Assembly: GCF_030372275.1 (NCBI RefSeq)
Contig: NZ_JAUDDJ010000001.1
Length of the DNA: 64,000 bases
DNA from: Lawsonibacter sp900766145
Lineage (GTDB): Bacteria; Bacillota; Clostridia; Oscillospirales; Oscillospiraceae
Strand: one strand, 5' to 3'
Part shown: positions 40,954 to 50,116 of the stretch, piece after piece
Numbering within the stretch: position 1 is the stretch's first letter
Layout of the letters: every line of letters starts with the position of its first letter
Program-made: the position numbers and the translations under genes
The notes under the pieces: generated by a model
The model's input: the letters and a program-made list of their open reading frames with translations, nothing else
Databases searched by the model: none
What the model was told of the DNA's origin: nothing

Positions 40954-42138
40954 GTGAAGACCCTATTTTCTCCCCTCCAAGAGTTTCTAAAAAAAGGGGA
41001 TATGCTGCTGCTGTCCCTGTGCCTGTTGGCCAGCGGATTTGGCGTGGCCCTTATTTTTTCTGCCACCCGCTACAATGAAAATAACAAAGAAGTGGCCGTC
41101 CAGATTATTGCCATCCTTCTGGGCGTGCTGGTCTATATTCTGTGCACCTACGTAGACTTTGAGCCCTTTGTGGAGCGCAACTGGAAGTGGCTGCTGGGGT
41201 TCAGCATCATCTTCCTGCTGCTGCTGCTTACTCCCTTTGGTGTAACCCGAGGCGGCAACCGCAACTGGCTGCAGTTTCCCGGCTTCCCCATTCTGATCCA
41301 ACCCAACGAGATCGTCAAGATTCCCTTCATCCTGCTTTTAGCCATGCAGATCCGAAAAATTCAGGATCAGGGGCATGACATCGGCTCTGTCTTCTCGGTG
41401 GCGCAAATCGGAGCACATACCATGTTCATGCTGGCTCTCATCGCCGGCATCTGCGGCGACATGGGCATGTGCGTGGTATATACGATCATCTTTGCGGTCA
41501 TGGCCTGGAGCGCCGGAGTAAAGGTGCGTTGGTTCGTCCTGGTGGGCGGAGCCCTTGCCATCGCTTTTGTGGTACTGTGGTTCTTTGTGCTGCCTAAGAC
41601 GGAGGCCTGGGATGATCTATATCTGATTAAGCGCTTCCGGGTTCTCTTTGACCACAGCTATGATCCCCAGGGGGTCGGCTTCCAGCAGACCCGCGCCCTG
41701 CTGGCCATCGGTTCGGGACAGATTTTTGGTAAGGGGTACCTACAGGGTACCATGACCCAGTCCAGTTTTGCAAATACCCTTCCCGCCCGCGACACTGACT
41801 TTATCTTCGCCGTGTGCGGCGAGGAACTGGGCATGGTGGGCTGTCTGATTCTGTTGGCCCTGCTCACCTCCATTGTCCTGCGTTGCATCTGGGTTGCACG
41901 CCACTCTAGCTCTCCCTTCTATGCCTACGTATCCATGGGCATGGCAGGAATGCTGATCGTTCAGATCGCTGCCAATGTGGGTATGTGCCTGTTTGTCTTC
42001 CCTGTTATGGGCCTTACCCTTCCCTTTATCAGTTACGGCGGTTCCTCCATCATCACCCTCTATGCCGCCATGGGGCTGGTGTCCAGCGCCAAGGCCAGAG
42101 CCCTGCCAAGCTGGCTGCGGGACCGCGGTACCCTTTAA
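40954..42138 (+). CDS. rodA: FtsW/RodA-type peptidoglycan glycosyltransferase
   Basis: A 394-residue SEDS-family polymerase with ten predicted helices. Signature stretches are GGNRNWLQFPGFPILIQPNE (with the conserved Trp), QQTRALLAIGSGQIFGKGYL, TDFIFAVCGEELGMVG and the C-terminal VMGLTLPFISYGGSSIITLY. RodA (elongation) is favoured over FtsW because there is no division-cluster context. The start is GTG at 40954 with GAGGAGA upstream. It is monocistronic, with a terminator 12 bp past the stop. Confidence 0.9.
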   Translation: MKTLFSPLQEFLKKGDMLLLSLCLLASGFGVALIFSATRYNENNKEVAVQIIAILLGVLVYILCTYVDFEPFVERNWKWLLGFSIIFLLLLLTPFGVTRGGNRNWLQFPGFPILIQPNEIVKIPFILLLAMQIRKIQDQGHDIGSVFSVAQIGAHTMFMLALIAGICGDMGMCVVYTIIFAVMAWSAGVKVRWFVLVGGALAIAFVVLWFFVLPKTEAWDDLYLIKRFRVLFDHSYDPQGVGFQQTRALLAIGSGQIFGKGYLQGTMTQSSFANTLPARDTDFIFAVCGEELGMVGCLILLALLTSIVLRCIWVARHSSSPFYAYVSMGMAGMLIVQIAANVGMCLFVFPVMGLTLPFISYGGSSIITLYAAMGLVSSAKARALPSWLRDRGTL

Positions 42139-42150
42139 CTCTTCTATCTT

Positions 42151-42195
42151 GGGGCGTCCGTTCCAGTCTTTGCCTGGTGCGGACGCTCCTTTTTT
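42151..42195 (+). terminator. terminator of rodA
   Basis: GGGGCGTCCG (42151-42160) pairs with CGGACGCTCC (42180-42189, one G-T wobble) and is followed by six T residues. Confidence 0.88.
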
Positions 42196-42259
42196 ACGCA
42201 TAGTTTCCTTCCAGCCGCAGAGACTAGGGATAACCTGAACCAAAAAGGAGGTTTTCCCG

Positions 42260-43585
42260 TTGAAACGTCTCTGCCTTCTGCGCCGAAGCGGCGCACTGCT
42301 TCTTTCCCTTGCCCTGCTGGGCACCCTCTCCCTCCCCGTCTCCGCCTTCTTCTGGAATAAGAAGGCCTCCTCCCCCACCATTCCTGATTTCTCTAAAAAT
42401 GCTCTGGTGGGGGACACGGTCACCTTCTCGGACCAGGACTTCTCTGTGCAGAACGGGGACGGCGTCAAGCTGACCTCGATTACCCTCACCACCCTGCCCG
42501 ATGCAGGAGCGGGAACCCTGACCCTGGGCGGACAGCCTGTGTCTGTGGACACCGTGGTGGAGGCCAGTGCTCTGGCGGGGCTGCGCTTCCAGTCCCTGTC
42601 CCAGCCCACCGTTACCACCACAACGATCTCCTTCCTGCCCACCTTTGACGATGGCACCCAGGCTCAGCAGCCTACTACCATCACTCTCTATCTCCTCACC
42701 GCCGCCAACGAGCCTCCCATCGCCCGGAACATGGACCTGTCCACCTATAAAAACGTGGCCATTACCGGCTACTTTGACGCGGTGGACAGCGAGGGGGATA
42801 CCCTCACCTTCCAGCTCATGGACACCCCTGCCCGGGGCGCGGTGACCCTGGCGGAGGACGGCTCGGCCAAATTTGTCTACACCCCCTATGAAAACAAAAC
42901 CGGCAAGGACTCCTTCACCTACGTGGCCATTGACTCGGCAGGCAACACCTCTTCCGAGGCCAAAGTGACCATCCAGATCAACAAACCAGACACCAAGGTC
43001 ACTTACGCCGATATGGAGGGCGATCCCGCCCACAAGGCCTCCATCCGCCTGGCTGAGGAGGGCATCTTTGTGGGTTCCTACCTGGACGGCGAGTACTTCT
43101 TTGACCCGGACCGTCCGGTCACCCGGGCAGAATTTCTCACCATGGCCATGGCCACCGTGGGCATGGCTCCCCTGGAAGATGTGACCACCACCGGCTTCAC
43201 CGATGATGCGGCCATCCCCACCTGGGCCAAGGGCGCGGTATCCGCGGCTGTGATGGCGGGCGTGATCCAGGGCTCCCGGGACGACGCGGGCGCGCCGGTG
43301 TTTGAGGCATCTGAGAACATCACCCAGGGCGAGGCCACAGTAATGCTGGATCAGCTGCTGAACCTGAGCGATGTGCCTCTGGAGGTGTTCTCCTCCCAGG
43401 GTTCGGACACCCACTGGGCGGGACAGGCCGCCGCCAACCTGGCCGCCTCCGGCGTCATCCGGGTGGAGGAGACCAATTCCGCTGCCCTGTCCACCGGACT
43501 GGATCGGGCACAGGCTGCCATGCTGCTGGATGGGGCTCTGGACGTGCTCAGCCAGCGCGAGGAAGACGGCTGGCTGCCCTGGTAA
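42260..43585 (+). CDS. secreted SLH-domain surface protein with cadherin/Ig-like repeats
   Basis: A 441-residue exported protein. It has a signal peptide (LLLSLALLGTLSLPVSAFFW), then an Ig/cadherin-like region. AANEPPIARNMDLSTYKNVA and VDSEGDTLTFQLMDTP are typical VCBS/cadherin motifs, with YENKTGKDSFTYVAIDSAGN. Three S-layer-homology-type segments lie in the C-terminal half (FDPDRPVTRAEFLTMAMATV; ITQGEATVMLDQLLN; STGLDRAQAAMLLDGALDVL). SLH domains anchor proteins to cell-wall polymers. The start is TTG at 42260 with AGGAGG upstream. It follows the rodA terminator and is a single-gene unit. Confidence 0.85.
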   Translation: MKRLCLLRRSGALLLSLALLGTLSLPVSAFFWNKKASSPTIPDFSKNALVGDTVTFSDQDFSVQNGDGVKLTSITLTTLPDAGAGTLTLGGQPVSVDTVVEASALAGLRFQSLSQPTVTTTTISFLPTFDDGTQAQQPTTITLYLLTAANEPPIARNMDLSTYKNVAITGYFDAVDSEGDTLTFQLMDTPARGAVTLAEDGSAKFVYTPYENKTGKDSFTYVAIDSAGNTSSEAKVTIQINKPDTKVTYADMEGDPAHKASIRLAEEGIFVGSYLDGEYFFDPDRPVTRAEFLTMAMATVGMAPLEDVTTTGFTDDAAIPTWAKGAVSAAVMAGVIQGSRDDAGAPVFEASENITQGEATVMLDQLLNLSDVPLEVFSSQGSDTHWAGQAAANLAASGVIRVEETNSAALSTGLDRAQAAMLLDGALDVLSQREEDGWLPW

Positions 43586-43591
43586 AAACAC

Positions 43592-43833
43592 TCTCGCAAA
43601 GTAGCAAAGCCACTTTGCGAGAAAGGCTGCACGCAAGATGGCCCTCGATTCCTGCCGGAAAAGTCGGCCCATCTTGCGTGAGAAGTGTCATTTCCGACGC
43701 GCATGTCGCCTGAAATGACGAGATTTCATTTTATTCCGGCGCCATCTCCGCGCTAAGAGCCGCCGCTTTGCGGCGGTTGCGCTCCGAAACGCGCCTGCGG
43801 GCGCAGTACAGGCGCCGGAACTCCTTGCAGGAG
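43592..43833. repeat. cluster of consecutive stem-loops
   Basis: Non-coding stretch packed with hairpins: 11 bp (43592-43602 with 43612-43622), 12 bp (43630-43641 with 43669-43680), and 8 bp (43687-43694 with 43712-43719). Next come a 10-bp outer stem (43734-43743 with 43811-43820) enclosing CCGCCGC/GCGGCGG (43760-43776) and GCGCC/GGCGC (43791-43804), and CTCCT/AGGAG (43821-43833). All stems shown are perfect. No reading frame is plausible. It may be a structured RNA or a nest of REP-like repeats. Confidence 0.7.
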
Positions 43834-43843
43834 GGCTTTCGAT

Positions 43844-43883
43844 AAAATATGGTCCCCACGAAAAACCGTGGGGACCATATTTT
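43844..43883. terminator. bidirectional terminator between SLH gene and recN
   Basis: Perfect 17-bp arms (43844-43860, 43867-43883) with a 6-base loop. AAAATATGG and CCATATTTT ends give T-rich 3' sides in both directions. It abuts the recN stop codon. Confidence 0.92.
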
Positions 43884-45574
43884 CATTTCTGTTTTTCCCG
43901 CCAGGCGTCTGCTTGAGCGAGCAGTTCCTCCGCGCTCTCCAGCAGAGCCGGGGTAACGGCCGCGCCGCCGATAAGCCGGGCCAGCTCCTCCCGGCGCTGC
44001 TTTCGGTCCAGCCGCTCCAGATTAGTATAGGTGCGGCCCTCCCGCTCCCCCTTGCTCACCGAGAAGTGGGTGTCCGCCATAGCGGCCAACTGGGGCAAAT
44101 GGGTGACGCACAGCACTTGCTTGTGCCGGGCCACCTGAGCCATCTTTTCCGCCACCTTCTGGGCCGCCCGGCCGGATACGCCGGTATCCACCTCGTCAAA
44201 GACCAGGGTGCCGATCTCATCGTCCTGGGCCAGTACATTTTTCAGAGCCAGCATGATGCGGGCCAGCTCACCGCCGGAGGCTACCTTTTGGATGGGCTTC
44301 AATGCCTCACCCACATTGGCAGACATTAAAAACTGCACCTGATCCATGCCCGTCTCGTCCAGCCCCCACTGGTTGTCGATGGGGGCAAACTCCACCTGGA
44401 AGCGCACCTTGGGCATGTCCAGCTGCCGCAGCTCCTCCTGGACCCGCTTTTCTAGCTTTTCTGCCGCCTTGCGACGCTGCTGGGACAGGGCCTGGGCCGC
44501 CCGGTCCGCCTCCTTGCGGGCCTTGTCCAGCTCCTTGGTGAGCCGGGCAATGGTGTCGTCGGCGTACTGGATCTCATCCAGTTCCCGGCGGCAGCGGTCC
44601 AGATACTGGAGCATCTCCTCCACCGTAGCGCCGTACTTCTTTTTCAGCCGGTAGAGCACATCTAGGCGGCTCTCCACCTCGTCCAGCTCTCCGGGAGAAA
44701 ATTCCATCTCTCTCGTCAAGTCCCGCAGGGTGTCCGCCGCGTCGTCAGCGGCGCTGCGCAGCTCGCTCACCTGCCGGGAGAGCTCCTCCAGCGGGGTGCT
44801 GAACTGGGACACACTGTCCAGTTCCCCCTCCGCGTCGGCCAACAGAGAGCAGACTCCCCCGCCCTCTTCATCGCCGCACAGAGCATACTCCGCCGCCTGC
44901 AGAGCGTCCATCAGCTTGCCCGCACTGCGCAGCAGCGTCCGGCGCTGGTCCAATTCCTCATCCTCGCCGGCACGCAGTTGAGCCCGTTCCAGCTCCCGGA
45001 TCTGGAAGTTCAACGTATCCACCCGGCGGCTGCGCTCTGCCTCATCCATCTCCAGGGCGGCGATCTGCTTGCGCAGGCCGTTCCAGGCCTGGTATGCGGT
45101 GCGATAGTTCTCCAAAAGCTCTGTGTGTCCGCCGCAGCGGTCCAGATAACCCAGATGGCTGGCCGGGTCCAGCAGCTGCTGTCCATCGTGCTGACCGTGG
45201 ATATTCAGCAGCTGACGGCCCAGCTCCCGCAGCTGGGCCACCGTCACCAGCCGCCCGTCTACCCGGCACACGTTGCGTCCGTCCCCCTGGATCTCCCGCT
45301 GGAGCAGCACCTCTCCATCATGAAGAGCAATGCCGTTCTCCTCCAACCAAGGGAGGGACGGCACCTGGGTAAACACCGCGGTCACCAGGGCCGACTTAGC
45401 CCCGGTGCGGATCAGCTCCCGGCTGGTGCGCTCCCCCAGCACGGCGCCGATGGAGTCGATGACAATGGATTTGCCCGCGCCGGTCTCACCGGTGAGGACG
45501 TTGTAGCCCGGTTCAAAGCGGATGTCCGCTGACTGGATCAGGGCGATATTTTCGATATGAAGCAGGGAAAGCAA
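43883..45574 (-). CDS. recN: DNA repair protein RecN
   Basis: SMC-like ATPase of double-strand-break repair, 563 residues. It has Walker A in NVLTGETGAGKSIVIDSIGA, a long coiled coil between about residues 160 and 370, and the ABC-type signature VASGGELARIMLALKNVLA. Walker B is in TLVFDEVDTGVSG, followed by VLCVTHLPQLAAMADTHF. The start is TTG at 45574 after GGGGTGA; no ATG fits the conserved MLxxLxIxNIALI opening. It follows argR, as in Bacillus (argR-recN). Confidence 0.97.
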   Translation of the reverse strand: MLSLLHIENIALIQSADIRFEPGYNVLTGETGAGKSIVIDSIGAVLGERTSRELIRTGAKSALVTAVFTQVPSLPWLEENGIALHDGEVLLQREIQGDGRNVCRVDGRLVTVAQLRELGRQLLNIHGQHDGQQLLDPASHLGYLDRCGGHTELLENYRTAYQAWNGLRKQIAALEMDEAERSRRVDTLNFQIRELERAQLRAGEDEELDQRRTLLRSAGKLMDALQAAEYALCGDEEGGGVCSLLADAEGELDSVSQFSTPLEELSRQVSELRSAADDAADTLRDLTREMEFSPGELDEVESRLDVLYRLKKKYGATVEEMLQYLDRCRRELDEIQYADDTIARLTKELDKARKEADRAAQALSQQRRKAAEKLEKRVQEELRQLDMPKVRFQVEFAPIDNQWGLDETGMDQVQFLMSANVGEALKPIQKVASGGELARIMLALKNVLAQDDEIGTLVFDEVDTGVSGRAAQKVAEKMAQVARHKQVLCVTHLPQLAAMADTHFSVSKGEREGRTYTNLERLDRKQRREELARLIGGAAVTPALLESAEELLAQADAWREKQK

Positions 45575-45598
45575 ACAATCACCCCATCTCTTCCGCGC

Positions 45599-46048
45599 TT
45601 ACTTCAGCAGTTTATGGACCTCCCGGTTAAACTGCTCGGCGGAGGCGTTGTCCCGCATAATGAGAATGCCGGTATCATCGCCCGCCAGACTACCCACCAT
45701 TCCCGGAATATCCATGCTGTCCAGGGCGGAACAGGCCGCCGAGGCCAGACCGGGCATGGTACGCACCACTACGATATTCTGTGCCAAATCCACCGACACG
45801 ACACCCTCTTTGAAGATATTGCGCAGGCGCACGTCGGAATCTACCATTCCTTTTCGCTCCGAGACCACGTACCGATAGCCGCCGCCCGACATCTCCTTGA
45901 CCAGACGCAGCTCCTTGATGTCCCGGGAAATGGTGGCCTGGGTGGAGGCAAAGCCCCGGCTCTTCAGTTCGTCCAGCAGCTGCTCCTGGGTCTCCACGTC
46001 CACGGATTGGATGATCTTCAAAATCTCAGCCTGTCGCGCTCGCTTCAT
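45599..46048 (-). CDS. argR: arginine repressor
   Basis: A 149-residue regulator. The N-terminal winged helix has ETQEQLLDELKSRGFASTQA followed by TISRDIKELRLVK. The C-terminal hexamerisation and arginine-binding domain has GLASAACSALDSMDIPGMVG then SLAGDDTGILIMRD with the arginine-binding Asp pair. It overlaps nadK by 4 bp (ATGA) and precedes recN. It may also act locally on arginine catabolism, but no arg genes are in the window. Confidence 0.96.
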   Translation of the reverse strand: MKRARQAEILKIIQSVDVETQEQLLDELKSRGFASTQATISRDIKELRLVKEMSGGGYRYVVSERKGMVDSDVRLRNIFKEGVVSVDLAQNIVVVRTMPGLASAACSALDSMDIPGMVGSLAGDDTGILIMRDNASAEQFNREVHKLLK

Positions 46049-46917
46049 GGCACGTAACCTCCTAATTTTTGATTGACCACTTGATAAAAGCTCCGTCCCA
46101 CCAGCCGCACCAGGCGGATGGTGTGCTGAGAGCGGCTGATCTCAACGCGTTCATTTCCTGTAAGGCGCATTGCCTTGCCACCGTCTACCGACAGATAGAT
46201 GCTCTTCCGGTTGCCTTTGGGCAGCTGTACCGTCACGGTACGCTCCGCCCCCAGCACCATAGCCCGCACCGCCAGCTGGTGGGCGCATACGGGAGTGACG
46301 ATCATGCAGTGGGACGTAGGCTCCACAATGGGCCCTCCGGCGGACATGGAGTAGGCGGTAGAACCGGTGGGGGTTGCCACGATAACGCCGTCCCCCATCA
46401 GCTGCCGGATCAACACCTGGTCCGCCAGCACCTCAATATCGGCCACCCGGGCAATGGAACCCTTGGAGAACACCGCGTCGTTGAGGGCCAGGTCCTCACT
46501 GAGCAGCTTCTCTCCCCGGTAGACCCGCACGTCCAGCATCATCCGCTCCTCGGTGGTGTAATCCCCCTTGGCCAGCTGGGCCAGACGATTGAGCTCCGAG
46601 CGCTCCAGCTCGGCCATAAAGCCCACGCTGCCCATGTTGACCCCCAGAATGGGGAGGTCGTGAATCGTGGCATCCCGGGCCGCGTGGAGGATGGTCCCGT
46701 CTCCGCCAAAGCAGATAAGCAGGTCTGCCCGGGGCAGTTCCTCTTCCATATTTTTCAGCTGGGCATGACGGGGCAGCTCCAGCCGGTCCCCCTTTTTTGG
46801 CACAAAGGGGAGGCACAGGGCGGCCTCCACCCCAGCGCGCTCTAAGATCTTCTTGGCCTCCAAGGCGGCCCGCAGGCCCCGGTCCCGGTAGGGGTTGGAG
46901 CTGAGGAGAACTCTCAT
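46045..46917 (-). CDS. nadK: NAD kinase
   Basis: Phosphorylates NAD to NADP, 290 residues. It has the nucleotide motif in LLICFGGDGTILHAARDATI (GGDGT), GVNMGSVGFMAELE, and the second motif in VIVATPTGSTAYSMSAGGPI then VEPTSHCMIVTPVCAH. ATG 46917 overlaps the tlyA stop (ATGA). It is part of dxs-tlyA-nadK-argR-recN, the standard Firmicute cluster. Confidence 0.97.
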   Translation of the reverse strand: MRVLLSSNPYRDRGLRAALEAKKILERAGVEAALCLPFVPKKGDRLELPRHAQLKNMEEELPRADLLICFGGDGTILHAARDATIHDLPILGVNMGSVGFMAELERSELNRLAQLAKGDYTTEERMMLDVRVYRGEKLLSEDLALNDAVFSKGSIARVADIEVLADQVLIRQLMGDGVIVATPTGSTAYSMSAGGPIVEPTSHCMIVTPVCAHQLAVRAMVLGAERTVTVQLPKGNRKSIYLSVDGGKAMRLTGNERVEISRSQHTIRLVRLVGRSFYQVVNQKLGGYVP

Positions 46918-47726
46918 TCCTCTCCCCCCTTCAGCTGCTGGTGAGAGGCATCCACCAGGGCCTTCAGATCCACCTCACAGGCAGGGCCTTCTCCGGCGTA
47001 GAGATAGCCCAGATATTCAATGTTTCCTTCCGGTCCCCGAATAGGAGAAAAGGTAATATCCTTTACAGTAAATCCTGCGTTTGCGGCGTGGTCCAGGAAG
47101 TGCTCCAGCACCTCCAGATGGACAGCGGGGTCCCGAACCACACCCTTCTTGCCCACCTTTTCCTTGCCCGCCTCAAACTGAGGCTTGACCAGACACACCG
47201 CCTGGCCTCCCTCCTTCATGAGGGGGCGCAGGGCGGGCAAGATCAGATTGAGGGAGATAAAAGATACATCCACGGAGAAGAAATCCAGGGGCTCCGGGAT
47301 CTGCTCCTTGGTGAGGTAGCGGGCGTTGGTGCGCTCCATACATACCACCTGAGGGTGGGTACGCAGGCGGTAGTCCAGCTGATTGTAGCCCACATCCACG
47401 GCGTACACCTTACTGGCCCCATTCTGGAGCATGCAGTCGGTAAAACCTCCGGTGGATGCGCCAATGTCGGCACATACTGCCCCCTCCAAGGTGATGGGCC
47501 AGCAGGCCATGGCTTTCTCCAGCTTCAGGCCGCCCCGGCTCACGTAGCGCAAGGTCTTACCCCGCACCTGGATCACCTGCTCCTCTTTTACAGGGGCTCC
47601 GGCCTTATCTACCTTTTGGTCATCCACATAGACCTGTCCGGCCATAATGATGGCCTGGGCCTTCTGGCGGCTCTCTGCCAGCCCCCGCTCTACCATCGCT
47701 ACATCCAGCCGCTTTTTATTGGTCAC
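46914..47726 (-). CDS. tlyA: TlyA-family rRNA 2'-O-methyltransferase
   Basis: A 270-residue protein with an N-terminal S4 domain (RLDVAMVERGLAESRQKAQA) and an FtsJ-like methyltransferase domain. Its AdoMet motif is VCADIGASTGGFTDCMLQNG, with KVYAVDVGYNQLDYRLR and DVSFISLNLILPAL. TlyA methylates 16S and/or 23S rRNA in mycobacteria; hemolysin activity is a historical label. The start is GTG at 47726, overlapping dxs by 11 bp. Confidence 0.95.
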   Translation of the reverse strand: MTNKKRLDVAMVERGLAESRQKAQAIIMAGQVYVDDQKVDKAGAPVKEEQVIQVRGKTLRYVSRGGLKLEKAMACWPITLEGAVCADIGASTGGFTDCMLQNGASKVYAVDVGYNQLDYRLRTHPQVVCMERTNARYLTKEQIPEPLDFFSVDVSFISLNLILPALRPLMKEGGQAVCLVKPQFEAGKEKVGKKGVVRDPAVHLEVLEHFLDHAANAGFTVKDITFSPIRGPEGNIEYLGYLYAGEGPACEVDLKALVDASHQQLKGGEE

Positions 47727-49575
47727 GGCCCAGCACCTCCATTGCCTGACGGAACACGCCCGCCCCGTCCAGGCCCAAATCTCGTTTCAGCAGGGACACC
47801 GCCCCGTGGGGCACGTAACCTGCACCGCAGTTGACCAGCGCCGTCCGGGCGGGTACTCCCGCCTCCTCCAGCGCCGCCAGAGCCCGCTGGCCTACACTGC
47901 CCTGCCCTGCACACTCCTCGGCTACCAGCAGAGCGCCGGTCTTTTTGACCGACTCCACCGCCAGCGTACAGTCCAGAGGAGTGATCACATTCCATTTCAG
48001 TACCTCGGCCTGGATTCCCTGCTGAGCCAGCTGGTCTGCCGCCGAGAGCAAATCGTTGATTTCCATGCCATAGCCTGCCAAGGTAATATCCTTGCCAGTC
48101 CTTAATATCACTGCGTTTTCCTCGCCGGAGTCCTCCTGATAGCCTCCCTGGCCGCCCCGGGGATAGCGCACCGCCACCGGGCCGCTGTCCCGGCAGACTG
48201 CCTGCTCCAGCATCCGGTCCAATTCGGAGAAGTTAGCCGGCGCATAGACCTTCATCCCAGGGATGGTGTCCAGATAGGCCACGTCAAATACGCCGTGGTG
48301 AGTCTCACCATCGTCTCCCACCAGACCGGCCCGGTCTACGGCAAACACCACGTGCAGGTCATCAATGGCTACATCGTGAAGGAGCATATCGTAGCTGCGC
48401 TGCAAGAACGTGGAGTAGACGGCAAACACCGGTACTGCTCCCTGCTTGGCCATGCCCGCCGCCATGGAGACGGCACATCCCTCTGCAATGCCCACATCGA
48501 AAAACCGCTTGGGGAAGGCCTTGGAGAAGGGAACCAGCCCCGTCCCGCTGACCATAGCCGCTGTGATAGCGCACACTCGTCGGTCGGTCCGGGCCAGACG
48601 CACCAAGGTGCGGCCAAAGACGGCGGAGAAGTTCTCTCCCCCGCTCTTGTTTGCCTTACCGGTGGCCGGATCAAAGGGAGATACTCCATGAAATGCATCC
48701 GGATTGGCTTCAGCAGGCGCAAAGCCTTTTCCCTTTACCGTCCTTACGTGCAGGGCTACTGGCTCATTTAAGGTGCTGGCATAGCGCAGGGTCTTGGTCA
48801 GCTGGGCCACATCGTGACCGTCCACCGGCCCCAGATAGGTAAAGCCCATATCCTCAAACATACTGCAAGGCAGCAGGCTCTGTTTCAGCGCCTTTTTGAT
48901 CTCGTGGGTCACCTTATAGATCTGCCGGCCCAGCCAGAAAGCGTGCATCACCCGACGGTAGTTCTGCTTGAAGCGCAGATATTTGGGTTTGAGGCGCTGC
49001 CGGGCCAGAAGCTGGGCCACGCCGCCTACGTTGCGGGTAATGGACATGCCGTTGTCATTGAGGATAACCAGCAGCTGCTGGCCGCACTGGCCCGCGTTGG
49101 ACAGTCCCTCGTAGGCCAGACCTCCGGTAAGCGCCCCGTCACCAATGAGGGCGAGCACCTTATAGTCCTCCTCCAAAGCGGTGCGGGCCCGGGCCATGCC
49201 TAAGGCCACTGCCACAGAATTGGAGGCATGCCCGGCGATAAAGGCATCATGGACACTCTCATTGGGCTTTGGGAATCCGGCAATGCCCCCATACTGCCGC
49301 AGAGTAGGCATCTGCTCCCGGCGGCCGGTGAGCATTTTATGCAGGTAACACTGGTGCCCCACGTCGAACACTAACCGGTCTCGACTGGTATCAAACACCC
49401 GGTGAATGGCCACGGTCAGTTCCACCGCGCCCAGATTAGACGCTAGGTGTCCCCCGGTCTGCGACACGTCCCGCACCAGCTCTTCCCGCAGCTGCGCGCA
49501 CAGCGCGGCGGCCTCCTGGTCGGATATGTCCCTCAAAATGGGCCCGTTTTCACTTGTCTCATCTTTTCTTGTCAA
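47716..49575 (-). CDS. dxs: 1-deoxy-D-xylulose-5-phosphate synthase
   Basis: First MEP-pathway enzyme; TPP-dependent condensation of pyruvate and glyceraldehyde phosphate, 619 residues. It has GGHLASNLGAVELTVAIHRV, VFDVGHQCYLHKMLTGR and HASNSVAVALGMARA. The TPP motif is in LALIGDGALTGGLAYEGLSN, and the pyrimidine-domain motif is in VDRAGLVGDDGETHHGVFDV. The start is TTG at 49575 after GAGGGG. It leads the dxs-tlyA-nadK-argR-recN operon and follows the DUF212 gene by 46 bp. Confidence 0.97.
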   Translation of the reverse strand: MTRKDETSENGPILRDISDQEAAALCAQLREELVRDVSQTGGHLASNLGAVELTVAIHRVFDTSRDRLVFDVGHQCYLHKMLTGRREQMPTLRQYGGIAGFPKPNESVHDAFIAGHASNSVAVALGMARARTALEEDYKVLALIGDGALTGGLAYEGLSNAGQCGQQLLVILNDNGMSITRNVGGVAQLLARQRLKPKYLRFKQNYRRVMHAFWLGRQIYKVTHEIKKALKQSLLPCSMFEDMGFTYLGPVDGHDVAQLTKTLRYASTLNEPVALHVRTVKGKGFAPAEANPDAFHGVSPFDPATGKANKSGGENFSAVFGRTLVRLARTDRRVCAITAAMVSGTGLVPFSKAFPKRFFDVGIAEGCAVSMAAGMAKQGAVPVFAVYSTFLQRSYDMLLHDVAIDDLHVVFAVDRAGLVGDDGETHHGVFDVAYLDTIPGMKVYAPANFSELDRMLEQAVCRDSGPVAVRYPRGGQGGYQEDSGEENAVILRTGKDITLAGYGMEINDLLSAADQLAQQGIQAEVLKWNVITPLDCTLAVESVKKTGALLVAEECAGQGSVGQRALAALEEAGVPARTALVNCGAGYVPHGAVSLLKRDLGLDGAGVFRQAMEVLGRDQ

Positions 49576-49621
49576 GGTAACCCCTCACATCTCCCCGGCA
49601 GCTTCACCGGTTCGGTCCTGA

Positions 49622-50080
49622 TCAAAGAATGATCGGTCCTACCAGACCAATGATGGTCCCCAAAAGCGCCCCCATGATCACCTGGGGCAGCGTATGGCCC
49701 AGATTTTCATTCAGCCGCTTTTTCTGCTTCATCTCTTCGGGCATCTCACGCCAGTGCTCGATCACATAGTTGAGCACCTTAGCCTGCTCTCCCGCTGCCC
49801 GGCGCACGTTGCACGCGTCATACATTACCACCAGAGCAATGGCAGCAGACAAGGAAAACAGGGGGTCCCGCCATCCGCACACCTGTCCGATGGACATGGT
49901 AGCTGCGCAGATAAAGGCGGAGTGGGAGCTGGGCATGTCGCCGCTGCCCACCATGCGCTTCAGATCCAGGTTCCGGTTTGCCACAAAGTGAATCACGGTC
50001 TTGATCACTTGTGCCACAAACCAGGCGAAGATCGCCAAATCCAGAGTCAAGTTTCCGGTCAGAAAGCCTGTATGATCCAT
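49622..50080 (-). CDS. DUF212 (divergent PAP2-family) membrane protein
   Basis: A 152-residue membrane protein. Key stretches are ANRNLDLKRMVGSGDMPSSH then SAFICAATMSIGQ, matching the divergent PAP2 (acid phosphatase/vanadium-dependent haloperoxidase-related) family signature GGMPSSHSA. NLGHTLPQVIMGALLGTIIG completes the second motif. It may be a lipid phosphatase, perhaps for isoprenyl phosphates given its place between ispA and dxs (inference). ATG 50080 follows AAAGGGGG. Confidence 0.88.
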   Translation of the reverse strand: MDHTGFLTGNLTLDLAIFAWFVAQVIKTVIHFVANRNLDLKRMVGSGDMPSSHSAFICAATMSIGQVCGWRDPLFSLSAAIALVVMYDACNVRRAAGEQAKVLNYVIEHWREMPEEMKQKKRLNENLGHTLPQVIMGALLGTIIGLVGPIIL

Positions 50081-50116
50081 ACTGCCCCCTTTCTCTCCCA
50101 TCGGGAGACGGTCGGC

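Noticed and set aside
46914..47726. Hemolysin annotation for tlyA
   Set aside because: S4 plus FtsJ-type methyltransferase domains and the dxs-nadK context support an rRNA methyltransferase; the hemolysin name is historical.
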